This document shows positions 38,538-45,825 of a DNA stretch of 54,684 nt, piece by piece. Both the position numbers and the translations under genes were made by a program. Numbering within the stretch: position 1 is the stretch's first letter; the number at the start of each line of letters is the position of its first letter. Source of the stretch: Mycobacterium sp. ACS4331 (GTDB lineage: Bacteria; Actinomycetota; Actinomycetes; Mycobacteriales; Mycobacteriaceae); the NCBI RefSeq assembly GCF_001667265.1, contig NZ_LZHW01000022.1, positions 1 to 54,684 on the forward strand. Reading direction: 5' to 3'. The notes under the pieces were generated by a model. That model saw nothing but the letters and a program-made list of their open reading frames with translations. It ran no database searches and had not been told where the DNA came from.

Positions 38538-38564
38538 GACTGGATCCCATGTCGGGACCCAGTC
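38538..38564 (-). promoter_or_regulatory. Leader RNA hairpin upstream of rpsJ
   Basis: In the minus-strand RNA, GACUGGGUCCC pairs with GGGAUCCAGUC over 11 bp (one G-U) around a 5-nt loop GACAU. It ends 23 nt before the rpsJ start, just upstream of the ribosome binding site. It is a candidate autogenous control element, for example for L4, by analogy to E. coli. Confidence 0.55.
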
Positions 38565-38716
38565 GGGTTCAACCGTCGCACCCAGGCGCAGACTTCGCGC
38601 TCGCGTGCCGCCGCTCTTTACCTGTCTCTGGTTCACCGGCCCCCGCGGTCGGGCGTGTCGCCTTACGCTCTCCCGCCCGCGACAATGCATTCACTGATCG
38701 CGATCGAGAATGGGGC

Positions 38717-38737
38717 CGGACGCGTCCGTACGGACGC
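38717..38737. promoter_or_regulatory. Overlapping palindromes built from CGGACGC half-sites
   Basis: A perfect 12-bp palindrome CGGACGCGTCCG (38717-38728) overlaps a perfect 16-bp palindrome GCGTCCGTACGGACGC (38722-38737), giving three alternating half-sites. It lies about 60 bp downstream of the predicted S10 start of transcription, so it could act as DNA operator or RNA structure. Confidence 0.45.
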
Positions 38738-38800
38738 AGGCCGTATGCCTCGCGTCGGTGGGCCACAGAGGGCACCGATCCGGCTCAAGGCAACCCGAAC

Positions 38801-38829
38801 AGTATGCCCTAGATCCCGGCCTGCTCCAA
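38801..38829 (-). promoter_or_regulatory. Candidate SigA-type promoter of the S10 operon
   Basis: On the minus strand TTGGAG (38829-38824) and CATACT (38806-38801) are separated by 17 bp. The match is moderate and typical of mycobacterial housekeeping promoters. Confidence 0.5.
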
Positions 38830-38857
38830 ATCCCTGCCCGATCCCGGATCCGGTCCG

Positions 38858-38877
38858 ATCTTACTGCTCAGTAAGAT
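38858..38877 (+). promoter_or_regulatory. Palindromic operator overlapping -10 of the thioesterase gene
   Basis: ATCTTACTG-CT-CAGTAAGAT is a perfect 9-bp inverted repeat with a 2-bp spacer. Its right end contains TAAGAT, a good -10, followed after 6 bp by the ATG at 38884, which suggests a leaderless transcript. The geometry fits a TetR-like repressor blocking the promoter. Regulator unknown. Confidence 0.6.
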
Positions 38878-38883
38878 GCCGTC

Positions 38884-39357
38884 ATGACGAGTCCCACCAG
38901 CACCTACCGGATGTGGCAGCGGCTCTCACCCCGGCCGGCGGGCAGGCTCCTGTTCTCCGCCGCGGCCATGGTGCGGGTGCCCTATTTCGCCTCGGTGCTG
39001 CCACGCATCGACCGCATGGAACCGGGGTGCGCACAGGTGACGATCCCCAAATGGTTCTTCGTCCACAACCACCTGCGCACCGTGCACGCGATCGCCTCGT
39101 GCAACGCCGCCGAGGTTGCGATGGGCATGCTCATGGAGGCCACCGTGCCCACTACACATCGGTGGATCCCGAAGGGGATGACGGTCACCTACCTCGCCAA
39201 GGCCACAACGTCGCTGCGGGCGACGGCCCGCCTCGAACCGCCGGACTTCGCGGCGATCACCGAGGGCACCGAGGTCGTGGTGGGTGTCAGCATCACCGAC
39301 CGGGGCGGTCAGGAGGTCGTGCACGCCGACATCACGACCTGGGTCTCACGCGCCTGA
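38884..39357 (+). CDS. DUF4442 hotdog-fold thioesterase-like protein
   Basis: A 157-residue protein with the DUF4442/hotdog pattern: an N-terminal helix region, then IPKWFFVHNHLRTVHAIASCNAAEVAMGMLMEATVP (the hotdog helix with His-Asn-His), TVTYLAKATTSLRATARL and a C-terminal strand pair. Members are presumed acyl-CoA thioesterases, but activity is not established. It stands alone, convergent with the carboxylesterase (18 bp apart) and divergent from the S10 operon. A palindrome overlaps its promoter. Confidence 0.8.
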   Translation: MTSPTSTYRMWQRLSPRPAGRLLFSAAAMVRVPYFASVLPRIDRMEPGCAQVTIPKWFFVHNHLRTVHAIASCNAAEVAMGMLMEATVPTTHRWIPKGMTVTYLAKATTSLRATARLEPPDFAAITEGTEVVVGVSITDRGGQEVVHADITTWVSRA

Positions 39358-39375
39358 CCCCTCGCTGGGTCGCGC

Positions 39376-40956
39376 TCAGCCGGGCCGCCCCGCCCAGAAG
39401 TCGCACTGATGTTCATCGCGGAATGAGGTGAAGGCCTCACTTCCGCCGAGTTTCAGTGACATCCACGCGGGGTCGGTGCCGTACGCGGGCCAGCCTCCGC
39501 CCGGCTCGCCGGTCCGCACGAACTCGGTCCAGTACCCGATCATCTCGTCGGACAGGCGCTGCTGGTCGGCGTTGAGGGCGGGGGCGCCGACGACGTCGAA
39601 CAGGTACCGCAGTTCGAGCGAATGGCTCGCCCCGACCGGAAACGGCACCTCGCGCAGCGGGGGCGGCGTCGGTGCGGTCCGGTCGTTGAACTCGTAGGCG
39701 TAGACCGGGGAATGGGGTGCGATCGCGGCGCTCATCCGGTCGGCCGGACACGCGAACACACCGTCGGTGACCGCGGCCGAGTAGGCCAGTTCGACGCTGC
39801 CGCCGTACCGCTCGAGCGGATACCGCTGCGCGATGCCCGCCGCGTCGGCGCCGAAGGTCTCCGACAGTTCCTTCGGGTACTCCGCGGCCGTCGGCGCATG
39901 GCCCGACCGCAGGAACTTCAGCGCGGCGAACAGGGTGAACTCATCGCGCGTGGTCCCGATCAGGATCGGCACGCGCGGCGATGACGTCGCGTCGAGGGCG
40001 GCGGCCGGATCGGTGGGCAGTTCCGGCGTGCCCGTCACGGGTCCGCTCAGGCCGTCGGCCCCGATGGAGAAGAAGGCCGGCGACCCCTCCAGCGCCGTGG
40101 CCGGCAGACCGCGCAGGCAGACCGCGGCGGTCGCCGGATCTGGGCAGCCCACCTCGGCCGCATAGCGCAGGCTGACGTCGCGCGCCTCGGACAGTTCGGC
40201 CTGGGCCTGACACGGGCCGCTCTGCAGGATCGCGCCCCGGAACAGGCCCGCGGACTCGCGGGCGACCAGGTGGTCGCAGACCGACATCGCGCCCGCCGAC
40301 TCCCCCGCGATCGTGACCTTGGCCGGATCGCCGCCGAACCGCGAGATGTTGTCGCGCACCCAACGCAGTGCGGCCTGCTGGTCGAGCAGGCCGTAGTTGC
40401 CGTGCCCGAGCGAGGGATGCGCGAGGAACCCGAGCGCCCCAAGGCGGTAGTTGAACGTCACGACCACGATGTCGCCCCGCTCGACCAGTCGGCTCGCGTC
40501 GTACATGGCGCCGCTGCCGTTCGCGAATCCACCCCCGTGGATCCACACCATGACGGGGCGGTCGGCAGCCCCGGCCGGAGTCCACACGTTCACCGTCAGG
40601 CAGTCCTCGGAGTCCCGCCGTCCGCTCCCCGGGTCCAGCGCGGTGTCCTGGATGCAGCGCGGCCCGGGCGTACTGGCGTCGCGGAGGCCAGTCCACGGCT
40701 GGGGCGGCTGCGGCGGCGCCCACCGCAGGCCGCCCGTCGGTGGCGCGGCATACGGAATCCCTTGGAAGAGACGGTAATCGGCGGCCACGAGGCCGCGGAC
40801 GGGCCCGGTCAGGGTGTGCACGACACCCGAGTCGAGACCCGGATCGGGAGCGGCGCGCTGCGCGTCGGTCCGACTGGAGCATCCGGCGCCCGCCGCGACC
40901 GCCATGACGATGGCGGCGAGAACGCCCACCACCTGGGCGAATGGTCGCCTGGACAC
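39376..40956 (-). CDS. Type-B carboxylesterase, secreted or lipid-anchored
   Basis: Alpha/beta-hydrolase of the cholinesterase/para-nitrobenzyl esterase family, 526 residues. The N-terminus is an export signal with a lipobox-like AGAGCSS (Cys 26), so it may be a lipoprotein. Hallmarks are YRLFQGIPYAAPPTGGLRW, EDCLTVNVWTP, the oxyanion-hole WIHGGGFANGSG and the nucleophile elbow TIAGESAGAMS (Ser about 220). Substrate unknown. The GTG at 40956 is the start. It lies divergent from the P450 cluster. Confidence 0.88.
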   Translation of the reverse strand: MSRRPFAQVVGVLAAIVMAVAAGAGCSSRTDAQRAAPDPGLDSGVVHTLTGPVRGLVAADYRLFQGIPYAAPPTGGLRWAPPQPPQPWTGLRDASTPGPRCIQDTALDPGSGRRDSEDCLTVNVWTPAGAADRPVMVWIHGGGFANGSGAMYDASRLVERGDIVVVTFNYRLGALGFLAHPSLGHGNYGLLDQQAALRWVRDNISRFGGDPAKVTIAGESAGAMSVCDHLVARESAGLFRGAILQSGPCQAQAELSEARDVSLRYAAEVGCPDPATAAVCLRGLPATALEGSPAFFSIGADGLSGPVTGTPELPTDPAAALDATSSPRVPILIGTTRDEFTLFAALKFLRSGHAPTAAEYPKELSETFGADAAGIAQRYPLERYGGSVELAYSAAVTDGVFACPADRMSAAIAPHSPVYAYEFNDRTAPTPPPLREVPFPVGASHSLELRYLFDVVGAPALNADQQRLSDEMIGYWTEFVRTGEPGGGWPAYGTDPAWMSLKLGGSEAFTSFRDEHQCDFWAGRPG

Positions 40957-41021
40957 GGCTACCGAGCGTACCGAACCAGAGCACGGCCTCCCGGATTTCT
41001 CGAGTGGCCGCGATCACCTAC

Positions 41022-41039
41022 ACTTGACACCCGTCAAGT
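41022..41039 (+). promoter_or_regulatory. Operator copy 1 (CTTGAC-ACCC-GTCAAG) upstream of P450-1
   Basis: A perfect inverted repeat with 7-bp arms ACTTGAC/GTCAAGT and a 4-bp spacer lies 24 bp before the P450-1 start. TACACT (41019-41024), a plausible -10, overlaps its left edge. The same core precedes the other two P450 genes. Confidence 0.75.
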
Positions 41040-41063
41040 TTCAGCCCGAGTGAGGTCCGAACA

Positions 41064-42317
41064 ATGAGCATCCCGGTCATCAACGACGCCGCCAATGTCC
41101 TGGCCGAGCCGAGAGCGTATGCCGAGGAGGCGCGGCTGTACGCCGCACTGGCCCAGCTGCGCAGGGAGACGCCGGTGGCCTACGTCGACGTGCCCGGCTA
41201 CTACCCCTTCTGGGCGATCACCAAGCACGCCGACGTCATGGCGATCGAGCGCGACAACGAGCTCTGGATCAACGCGCCGCGGCCGATGCTGATCACCAAG
41301 GAGAAGGACGACGTCGCCAGGGCCAACCTGGCCGCCGGCGGTGGCATCCGCAGCCTGATCCACATGGACGACCCGCATCACCGCGACGTCCGCAAGATCG
41401 GTGCCGACTGGTTCCGCCCGAAGGCGATGCGTGCGCTCAAGGAGCGCGTCGATGAGCTGGCCAAGGTCTACGTGGACAGGCTGGTCGAGAAGGGTCCGGA
41501 GTGCGACTTCGTTCAGGAGGTCGCGGTCAACTACCCGCTGTACGTGATCCTGTCGCTGCTGGGCCTGCCGGAGTCGGACTTCGACCGGATGCTCAAGCTG
41601 ACGCAGGAGATGTTCGGCAACGACGACGAGGATCTGGGCCGAGGCGGGAAGTCCGCGGAGGAGCTCAGCGCGGTCATCCTCGACTTCTTCAACTACTTCA
41701 CCAAGCTGACCGCCGACCGTCGGGCCAACCCCACCGACGACCTGGCGTCGGCGATCGCCAACGCCAAGCTGAACGGCGAGTACCTCAACGAGATCGACTG
41801 TCTGTCGTACTACGTGATCGTCGCCAGCGCCGGCCACGACACCACCAGCGCCGCGATCTCGGGCGGCCTGCTGGCTCTGGCCGAGAACCCGGATCAGCTG
41901 GCGCGCCTCAAGGCCGACATGAGCCTGATGCCGCTGGCCACCGAGGAGATCATCCGCTGGTCCGCGCCGGTCAAGGAGTTCATGCGGACCGCCACGGCCG
42001 ACACCGAGGTGCGCGGCGTGCCGATCAAGGAGGGTGAGTCGGTCCTGCTGTCCTACGTCTCGGCCAACCGCGACGAGGACATCTTCGACAATCCGCACAA
42101 GTTCGACGTCGGCCGCGACCCGAACAAGCACCTGTCGTTCGGCTACGGCGTGCACTTCTGCCTGGGCGCCGCCCTGGCCCGGATGGAGATCAACAGCTTC
42201 TTCACTGAGCTGATCCCGCGTCTGGACTCGGTCGAGCTGGCCGGGGACCCCCGGTTCATGGCGACCACGTTCGTCGGTGGCCTCAAGTACCTGCCGATCC
42301 GCTACTCGGTGCGCTGA
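41064..42317 (+). CDS. Cytochrome P450 (tandem paralogue 1 of 3)
   Basis: Soluble bacterial class I P450 of 417 residues that would receive electrons from a ferredoxin encoded elsewhere. It has the I-helix oxygen-activation motif SAGHDTTSAAISGG, the K-helix ExxR in EEIIRWSAPVKEFMRT, and the heme-ligand loop FGYGVHFCLGAALARME with Cys about 366. The N-terminal FWAITKHADVMAIERDNELW is shared with the two copies downstream. Substrate unknown; the high similarity of the copies points to related substrates. The ATG at 41064 is the start. Confidence 0.93.
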   Translation: MSIPVINDAANVLAEPRAYAEEARLYAALAQLRRETPVAYVDVPGYYPFWAITKHADVMAIERDNELWINAPRPMLITKEKDDVARANLAAGGGIRSLIHMDDPHHRDVRKIGADWFRPKAMRALKERVDELAKVYVDRLVEKGPECDFVQEVAVNYPLYVILSLLGLPESDFDRMLKLTQEMFGNDDEDLGRGGKSAEELSAVILDFFNYFTKLTADRRANPTDDLASAIANAKLNGEYLNEIDCLSYYVIVASAGHDTTSAAISGGLLALAENPDQLARLKADMSLMPLATEEIIRWSAPVKEFMRTATADTEVRGVPIKEGESVLLSYVSANRDEDIFDNPHKFDVGRDPNKHLSFGYGVHFCLGAALARMEINSFFTELIPRLDSVELAGDPRFMATTFVGGLKYLPIRYSVR

Positions 42318-42370
42318 ACGACGGTGTGACGCGTCCCGCCCCCTGCCCCGCTCCGTAACCCCGATCACAT

Positions 42371-42402
42371 ACACTGCGCTTGACACCCGTCAAGCGCAGT
42401 GT
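42371..42402 (+). promoter_or_regulatory. Operator copy 2, perfect 14-bp arms, upstream of P450-2
   Basis: The inverted repeat ACACTGCGCTTGAC and GTCAAGCGCAGTGT around ACCC is perfect over 14 bp per arm, centred on the same CTTGAC-N4-GTCAAG core. TACACT (42370-42375) overlaps its left edge. It lies 30 bp before the P450-2 start. The long arms could also form an RNA hairpin. Confidence 0.78.
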
Positions 42403-42432
42403 CTGCGTGGAGAGCGTTGTGTGAGGAGTCCT

Positions 42433-43695
42433 GTGAGCACACCGACCCGGAACGAGGAATCGCAGGAGGCCGCCAAGGTCCTCGCCGATCCGACGGCCTA
42501 CGCGGACGACGACCGCCTCCACGGCGCGCTCGCCCATCTGCGGGCGAACGCGCCGGTGGCATGGGTGGACCAGTGGCCGTACCGCCCGTTCTGGGCGATC
42601 ACCAAGCACGCCGACATCATGGCCATCGAGCGCGCCAACGATGTGTGGCTGTCTGAGCCGCGCCCGCTGCTGGTCACCGCCGACGCCGACGATCTCGCCA
42701 AGGCCCAACTCGAGGCCGGCCTGGGCCTGCGCACGCTCATCCACATGGACGATCCGCACCACCGCAAGGTGCGCGCGATCGGCGCCGACTGGTTCCGCCC
42801 GAAGGCCATGCGGGATCTGAAGGTCCGCGTCGACGAACTCGCCAAGCGTTACGTCGACCGCATGGGCGACATCGGCCCCGAGTGCGATTTCGTCACCGAG
42901 ATCGCGGTGAACTTCCCGCTGTATGTGATCCTGTCGCTGCTCGGCCTGCCCGAGGACGACTTCGGCCGCATGCACATGCTGACGCAGGAGATGTTCGGCG
43001 GCGATGACGACGAGTACAAGCGCGGCACCACGCCCGAGGAACAGCTCGCGGTGCTGACCGACTTCTTCAACTACTTCTCCGCGCTGACGGCCTCCCGGCG
43101 CCAGAACCCGACCGAGGACCTCGCCTCGGCGATCGCCAACGGCCTCATCGACGGCGAACCGATGTCCGACATGGACACGCTGTCCTATTACGTCATCGTC
43201 GCCAGCGCCGGACATGACACCACCAAGGATGCGATCTCGGGTGGTCTCCTCGCCCTCATCGAGAACCCGGGCGAACTGGCGCGCCTGCAGAACAACCCGG
43301 ACCTGATGCCGACGGCGGTGGAGGAGATGATCCGCTGGTCGACCCCGGTCAAGGAGTTCATGCGCACGGCCGCCGAGGACACCGAAGTCCGCGGCGTGCC
43401 GATCGCCAAGGGTGAGTCGGTCTACCTCGCCTACGTTTCGGGCAACCGCGACGAGGACGTCTTCGACCGGCCGTTTCAGTTCGATGTCAGCCGAGATCCC
43501 AACAAGCACTTGGCATTCGGTTACGGCGTGCACTTCTGCCTCGGGGCCGCACTGGCCCGGATGGAGATGAACAGCCTGTTCACCGAACTGCTGCCGCGCC
43601 TGCAGTCGATCGAACTCACGGGTCGCCCGGAACTGTCGGCGACCACGTTCGTCGGGGGCCTCAAGCATCTGCCGATCCGCTACGCGCTGCGATAG
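42433..43695 (+). CDS. Cytochrome P450 (tandem paralogue 2 of 3)
   Basis: A 420-residue P450. Motifs are SAGHDTTKDAISGG (I-helix), EEMIRWSTPVKEFMRT (ExxR) and FGYGVHFCLGAALARMEMN (heme Cys about 369). The frame is open far upstream into P450-1, but the GTG at 42433, 4 bp after GAGGAG, aligns with the start of copy 3 (MSTPT). An in-frame GTG at 42421 is less likely because it precedes the ribosome binding site. Closest to copy 3 by eye. Substrate unknown. Confidence 0.92.
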   Translation: MSTPTRNEESQEAAKVLADPTAYADDDRLHGALAHLRANAPVAWVDQWPYRPFWAITKHADIMAIERANDVWLSEPRPLLVTADADDLAKAQLEAGLGLRTLIHMDDPHHRKVRAIGADWFRPKAMRDLKVRVDELAKRYVDRMGDIGPECDFVTEIAVNFPLYVILSLLGLPEDDFGRMHMLTQEMFGGDDDEYKRGTTPEEQLAVLTDFFNYFSALTASRRQNPTEDLASAIANGLIDGEPMSDMDTLSYYVIVASAGHDTTKDAISGGLLALIENPGELARLQNNPDLMPTAVEEMIRWSTPVKEFMRTAAEDTEVRGVPIAKGESVYLAYVSGNRDEDVFDRPFQFDVSRDPNKHLAFGYGVHFCLGAALARMEMNSLFTELLPRLQSIELTGRPELSATTFVGGLKHLPIRYALR

Positions 43696-43795
43696 CCCGG
43701 ATCGACCGCGCTGGCCCACGTCGTTGACCACAGGGACCAAAGTCCCCAGATCTCGCAGAATCCTTTCCCTTCGCCAGACCATGACCGACACTGAT

Positions 43796-43811
43796 CTTGA
43801 CGCCCGTCAAG
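43796..43811 (+). promoter_or_regulatory. Operator copy 3 (CTTGAC-GCCC-GTCAAG) upstream of P450-3
   Basis: A perfect 6-bp inverted repeat with a 4-bp spacer; only the spacer's first base differs from copies 1 and 2. It lies 28 bp before the start codon, and GACACT just upstream corresponds to the TACACT of the other copies. Confidence 0.72.
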
Positions 43812-43839
43812 TTTCCCGCACGGACCGAGGAGTTCGACC

Positions 43840-45105
43840 TTGAGCACGCCGACGACAGCCCACCAGACCAGTGAGCAGGGACGGGTGTTGGCAGATCCCA
43901 CCGCCTACGCCGACAACGATCGCCTGCACACCGCGCTGACCTGGCTGCGCGCCAACCAGCCCGTCACCTGGGTCGACGTCGCGCCCTATCGGCCGTTCTG
44001 GGGTGTCACCAAGCACGCCGACATCATGGACATCGAGCGGGACAACGACCTGTGGATCAGCGAACCGCGCCCGCTTCTGCTGCCCGCCGAGGCTGAGGAT
44101 GTGATCAAGCGCGACCAGGAGGCCGGAATCGGTCTGCGCACCCTGATCCATATGGATGACCCGCATCACCGCGACATCCGCAAGATCGGCGCGGACTGGT
44201 TCCGCCCCAAGGCCATGCGAGACCTCAAGGTGCGGGTCGACGAATTGGCCAAACGCTATGTCGACCGGATGGCCGAGATCGGACCGGAGTGCGATTTCGT
44301 CACCGAGATCGCGATCAACTTTCCGCTGTATGTGATCCTGTCCCTGCTCGGCCTGCCCGAAGAGGACTTCCCGCGGATGCTCAAGCTGACCCAGGAGATG
44401 TTCGGCGGCGAGGACGCCGAGCACAAGAGGGGTGAGGGCACCACCGAGGACCTGATGGCCGTGCTGCTGGACTTCTTCAACTACTTCTCGGCACTGACGG
44501 CATCGCGTCGGGCCAACCCGACCGACGACCTGGCATCGGCGATCGCCAACGGCCGGATCAACGGTGAGCTGATGTCCGACATGGACACGCTGTCCTATTA
44601 CGTCATCGTCGCCAGCGCCGGCCACGACACCACCAAGGACGCGATCTCGGGCGGCATGTGCGCACTGATCGAGAACCAGGATCAGTTGGCGCGCCTGAGG
44701 GCCGACATGGGCCTGATGCCGACGGCGGTCGAGGAGATGATCCGCTGGTCCACTCCGGTCAAGGAGTTCATGCGCACCGCCACGGCCGACACCGAGGTCC
44801 GCGGCGTGCCGATCGCCAAGGGCGAAGCGGTGTACCTGTCGTATGTCTCGGCCAATCGCGACGAGGAGATCTTCGACAATCCGTTCGCGTTCGACGTCGG
44901 CCGCGACCCCAACCGGCATCTGTCATTCGGCTACGGTGTGCACTTCTGCCTCGGGGCCGCGCTCGCACGGATGGAGATGAACAGCCTGTTCACCGAACTC
45001 GTGCCGCGCCTGGAGTCGATCGAACTGGCCGGCGAGCCCGAGTTCTCCCAGACGATCTTCGTCGGCGGGCTCAAGCACCTGCCGATTCGGTACTCGCTGC
45101 GCTGA
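43840..45105 (+). CDS. Cytochrome P450 (tandem paralogue 3 of 3)
   Basis: A 421-residue P450 with SAGHDTTKDAISGG, EEMIRWSTPVKEFMRT and FGYGVHFCLGAALARMEMN (heme Cys about 370). It starts at a TTG codon (43840) behind a GAGGAG ribosome binding site, aligned with the N-terminus of copy 2. Its 3' end overlaps the convergent TetR gene by 35 bp. Each copy has its own promoter/operator, so they form a regulon rather than one operon. Confidence 0.92.
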   Translation: MSTPTTAHQTSEQGRVLADPTAYADNDRLHTALTWLRANQPVTWVDVAPYRPFWGVTKHADIMDIERDNDLWISEPRPLLLPAEAEDVIKRDQEAGIGLRTLIHMDDPHHRDIRKIGADWFRPKAMRDLKVRVDELAKRYVDRMAEIGPECDFVTEIAINFPLYVILSLLGLPEEDFPRMLKLTQEMFGGEDAEHKRGEGTTEDLMAVLLDFFNYFSALTASRRANPTDDLASAIANGRINGELMSDMDTLSYYVIVASAGHDTTKDAISGGMCALIENQDQLARLRADMGLMPTAVEEMIRWSTPVKEFMRTATADTEVRGVPIAKGEAVYLSYVSANRDEEIFDNPFAFDVGRDPNRHLSFGYGVHFCLGAALARMEMNSLFTELVPRLESIELAGEPEFSQTIFVGGLKHLPIRYSLR

Positions 45106-45733
45106 TCTCGGTCACGGCGCCGGTCGCGGGCTTGGCGCCGTAGACGTGCAGGAAGCCCTCGACGGCGACCCGGACGCACTCGTGGTAATCGGCCTCGACC
45201 AGCGTGCTGAGCTTGGCCGTGACCAGCGGGCCCAGCAGCAGCGCCATGGCCGTGGTGCGGTCGAAATCGCCGAGTTCGGCCATGGCCTGCGGACTGTCGA
45301 ACACCGCGTCGAACGGGGCGGCGTACTGCTGGGCGATGCGCTCGCGCAGCGTGCGCACTTCGGGGCTGTCGCCCGCCTCGGGCACCTCGTCGAGATCACG
45401 GCCCAGCGCCAACCAGTTCATCGCGGTCAGCAGCGCGGGCGCATCAGCGATGTGCTGGGCCCACGCCTCCATCAACGCCACCAGGCGCTCGCGCAGCGTG
45501 CCCTCATCGGGCGGCATCGGCGGGGGCGGAATCAAGCCCTGGAACGCCGCGGCCAGCAGGTCGGTTCCGCTGGGGAAATGCCGGTACAGCGTGGCCCTGG
45601 CGACGTTGGCCCCGCGCAGTACGGCGTCGACGGTCACCGCACTGGGCCCGCCTGAGCGCAGCAGCGTGGTCGCGGCCTCGAGGAGACGCGCACGCGAGCG
45701 CGCCGGCCGCGGGTCGGTCCGTCCCTGCGCCAT
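45071..45733 (-). CDS. TetR-family transcriptional regulator, divergent from MFS exporter
   Basis: A 220-residue TetR regulator. The N-terminal HTH is RARLLEAATTLLRSGGPSAVTVDAVLRGANVARATLYRHFPSGTDLLAAAFQGL; the C-terminal ligand domain is variable. It is divergent from a 14-TM MFS exporter with a perfect inverted repeat between them, so it likely represses the exporter and itself. Whether it also controls the adjacent P450 genes is open, because their operator sequence is different. Its last 35 bp overlap P450-3. Confidence 0.9.
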   Translation of the reverse strand: MAQGRTDPRPARSRARLLEAATTLLRSGGPSAVTVDAVLRGANVARATLYRHFPSGTDLLAAAFQGLIPPPPMPPDEGTLRERLVALMEAWAQHIADAPALLTAMNWLALGRDLDEVPEAGDSPEVRTLRERIAQQYAAPFDAVFDSPQAMAELGDFDRTTAMALLLGPLVTAKLSTLVEADYHECVRVAVEGFLHVYGAKPATGAVTEISAASTESAGA

Positions 45734-45775
45734 GACTCCCCTTCCCTGACCCCATCGGGGGACGACGGCCGCAGA

Positions 45776-45792
45776 CGAGACTGTTAGTCTCG
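45776..45792. promoter_or_regulatory. Operator CGAGACT-GTT-AGTCTCG between tetR and MFS genes
   Basis: A perfect inverted repeat (7-bp arms, 3-bp spacer) in the 92-bp divergent gap, 43 bp from the tetR start and 33 bp from the MFS start. It is the likely binding site of the adjacent TetR protein. Confidence 0.75.
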
Positions 45793-45825
45793 AAAGTATC
45801 CGGCATGCCGAGGGAAGGTGCCGTC

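Larger units (their letters stand above)
38515..38883 (-). promoter_or_regulatory. S10 operon leader and promoter region
   Basis: This 369-bp gap between rpsJ and the divergent thioesterase gene holds no supported gene. It contains a candidate promoter (38801-38829), overlapping CGGACGC palindromes (38717-38737), a strong RNA hairpin (38538-38564) and a short TCACTG/CAGTGA inverted repeat (38527-38539). If the promoter is right, the mRNA leader is about 280 nt, long enough for regulation. Confidence 0.55.

Noticed and set aside
42371..42402. 14-bp arm repeat considered as an intrinsic terminator after P450-1
   Set aside because: No T tract follows, and the core is shared with two sites placed as operators, so an operator is the better reading, although some termination is not excluded.
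42283..43791. 502-codon minus-strand frame opposite P450-2, also seen opposite P450-1 and P450-3
   Set aside because: The repetition among the three loci reflects P450 paralogy; the antisense products are shadows.
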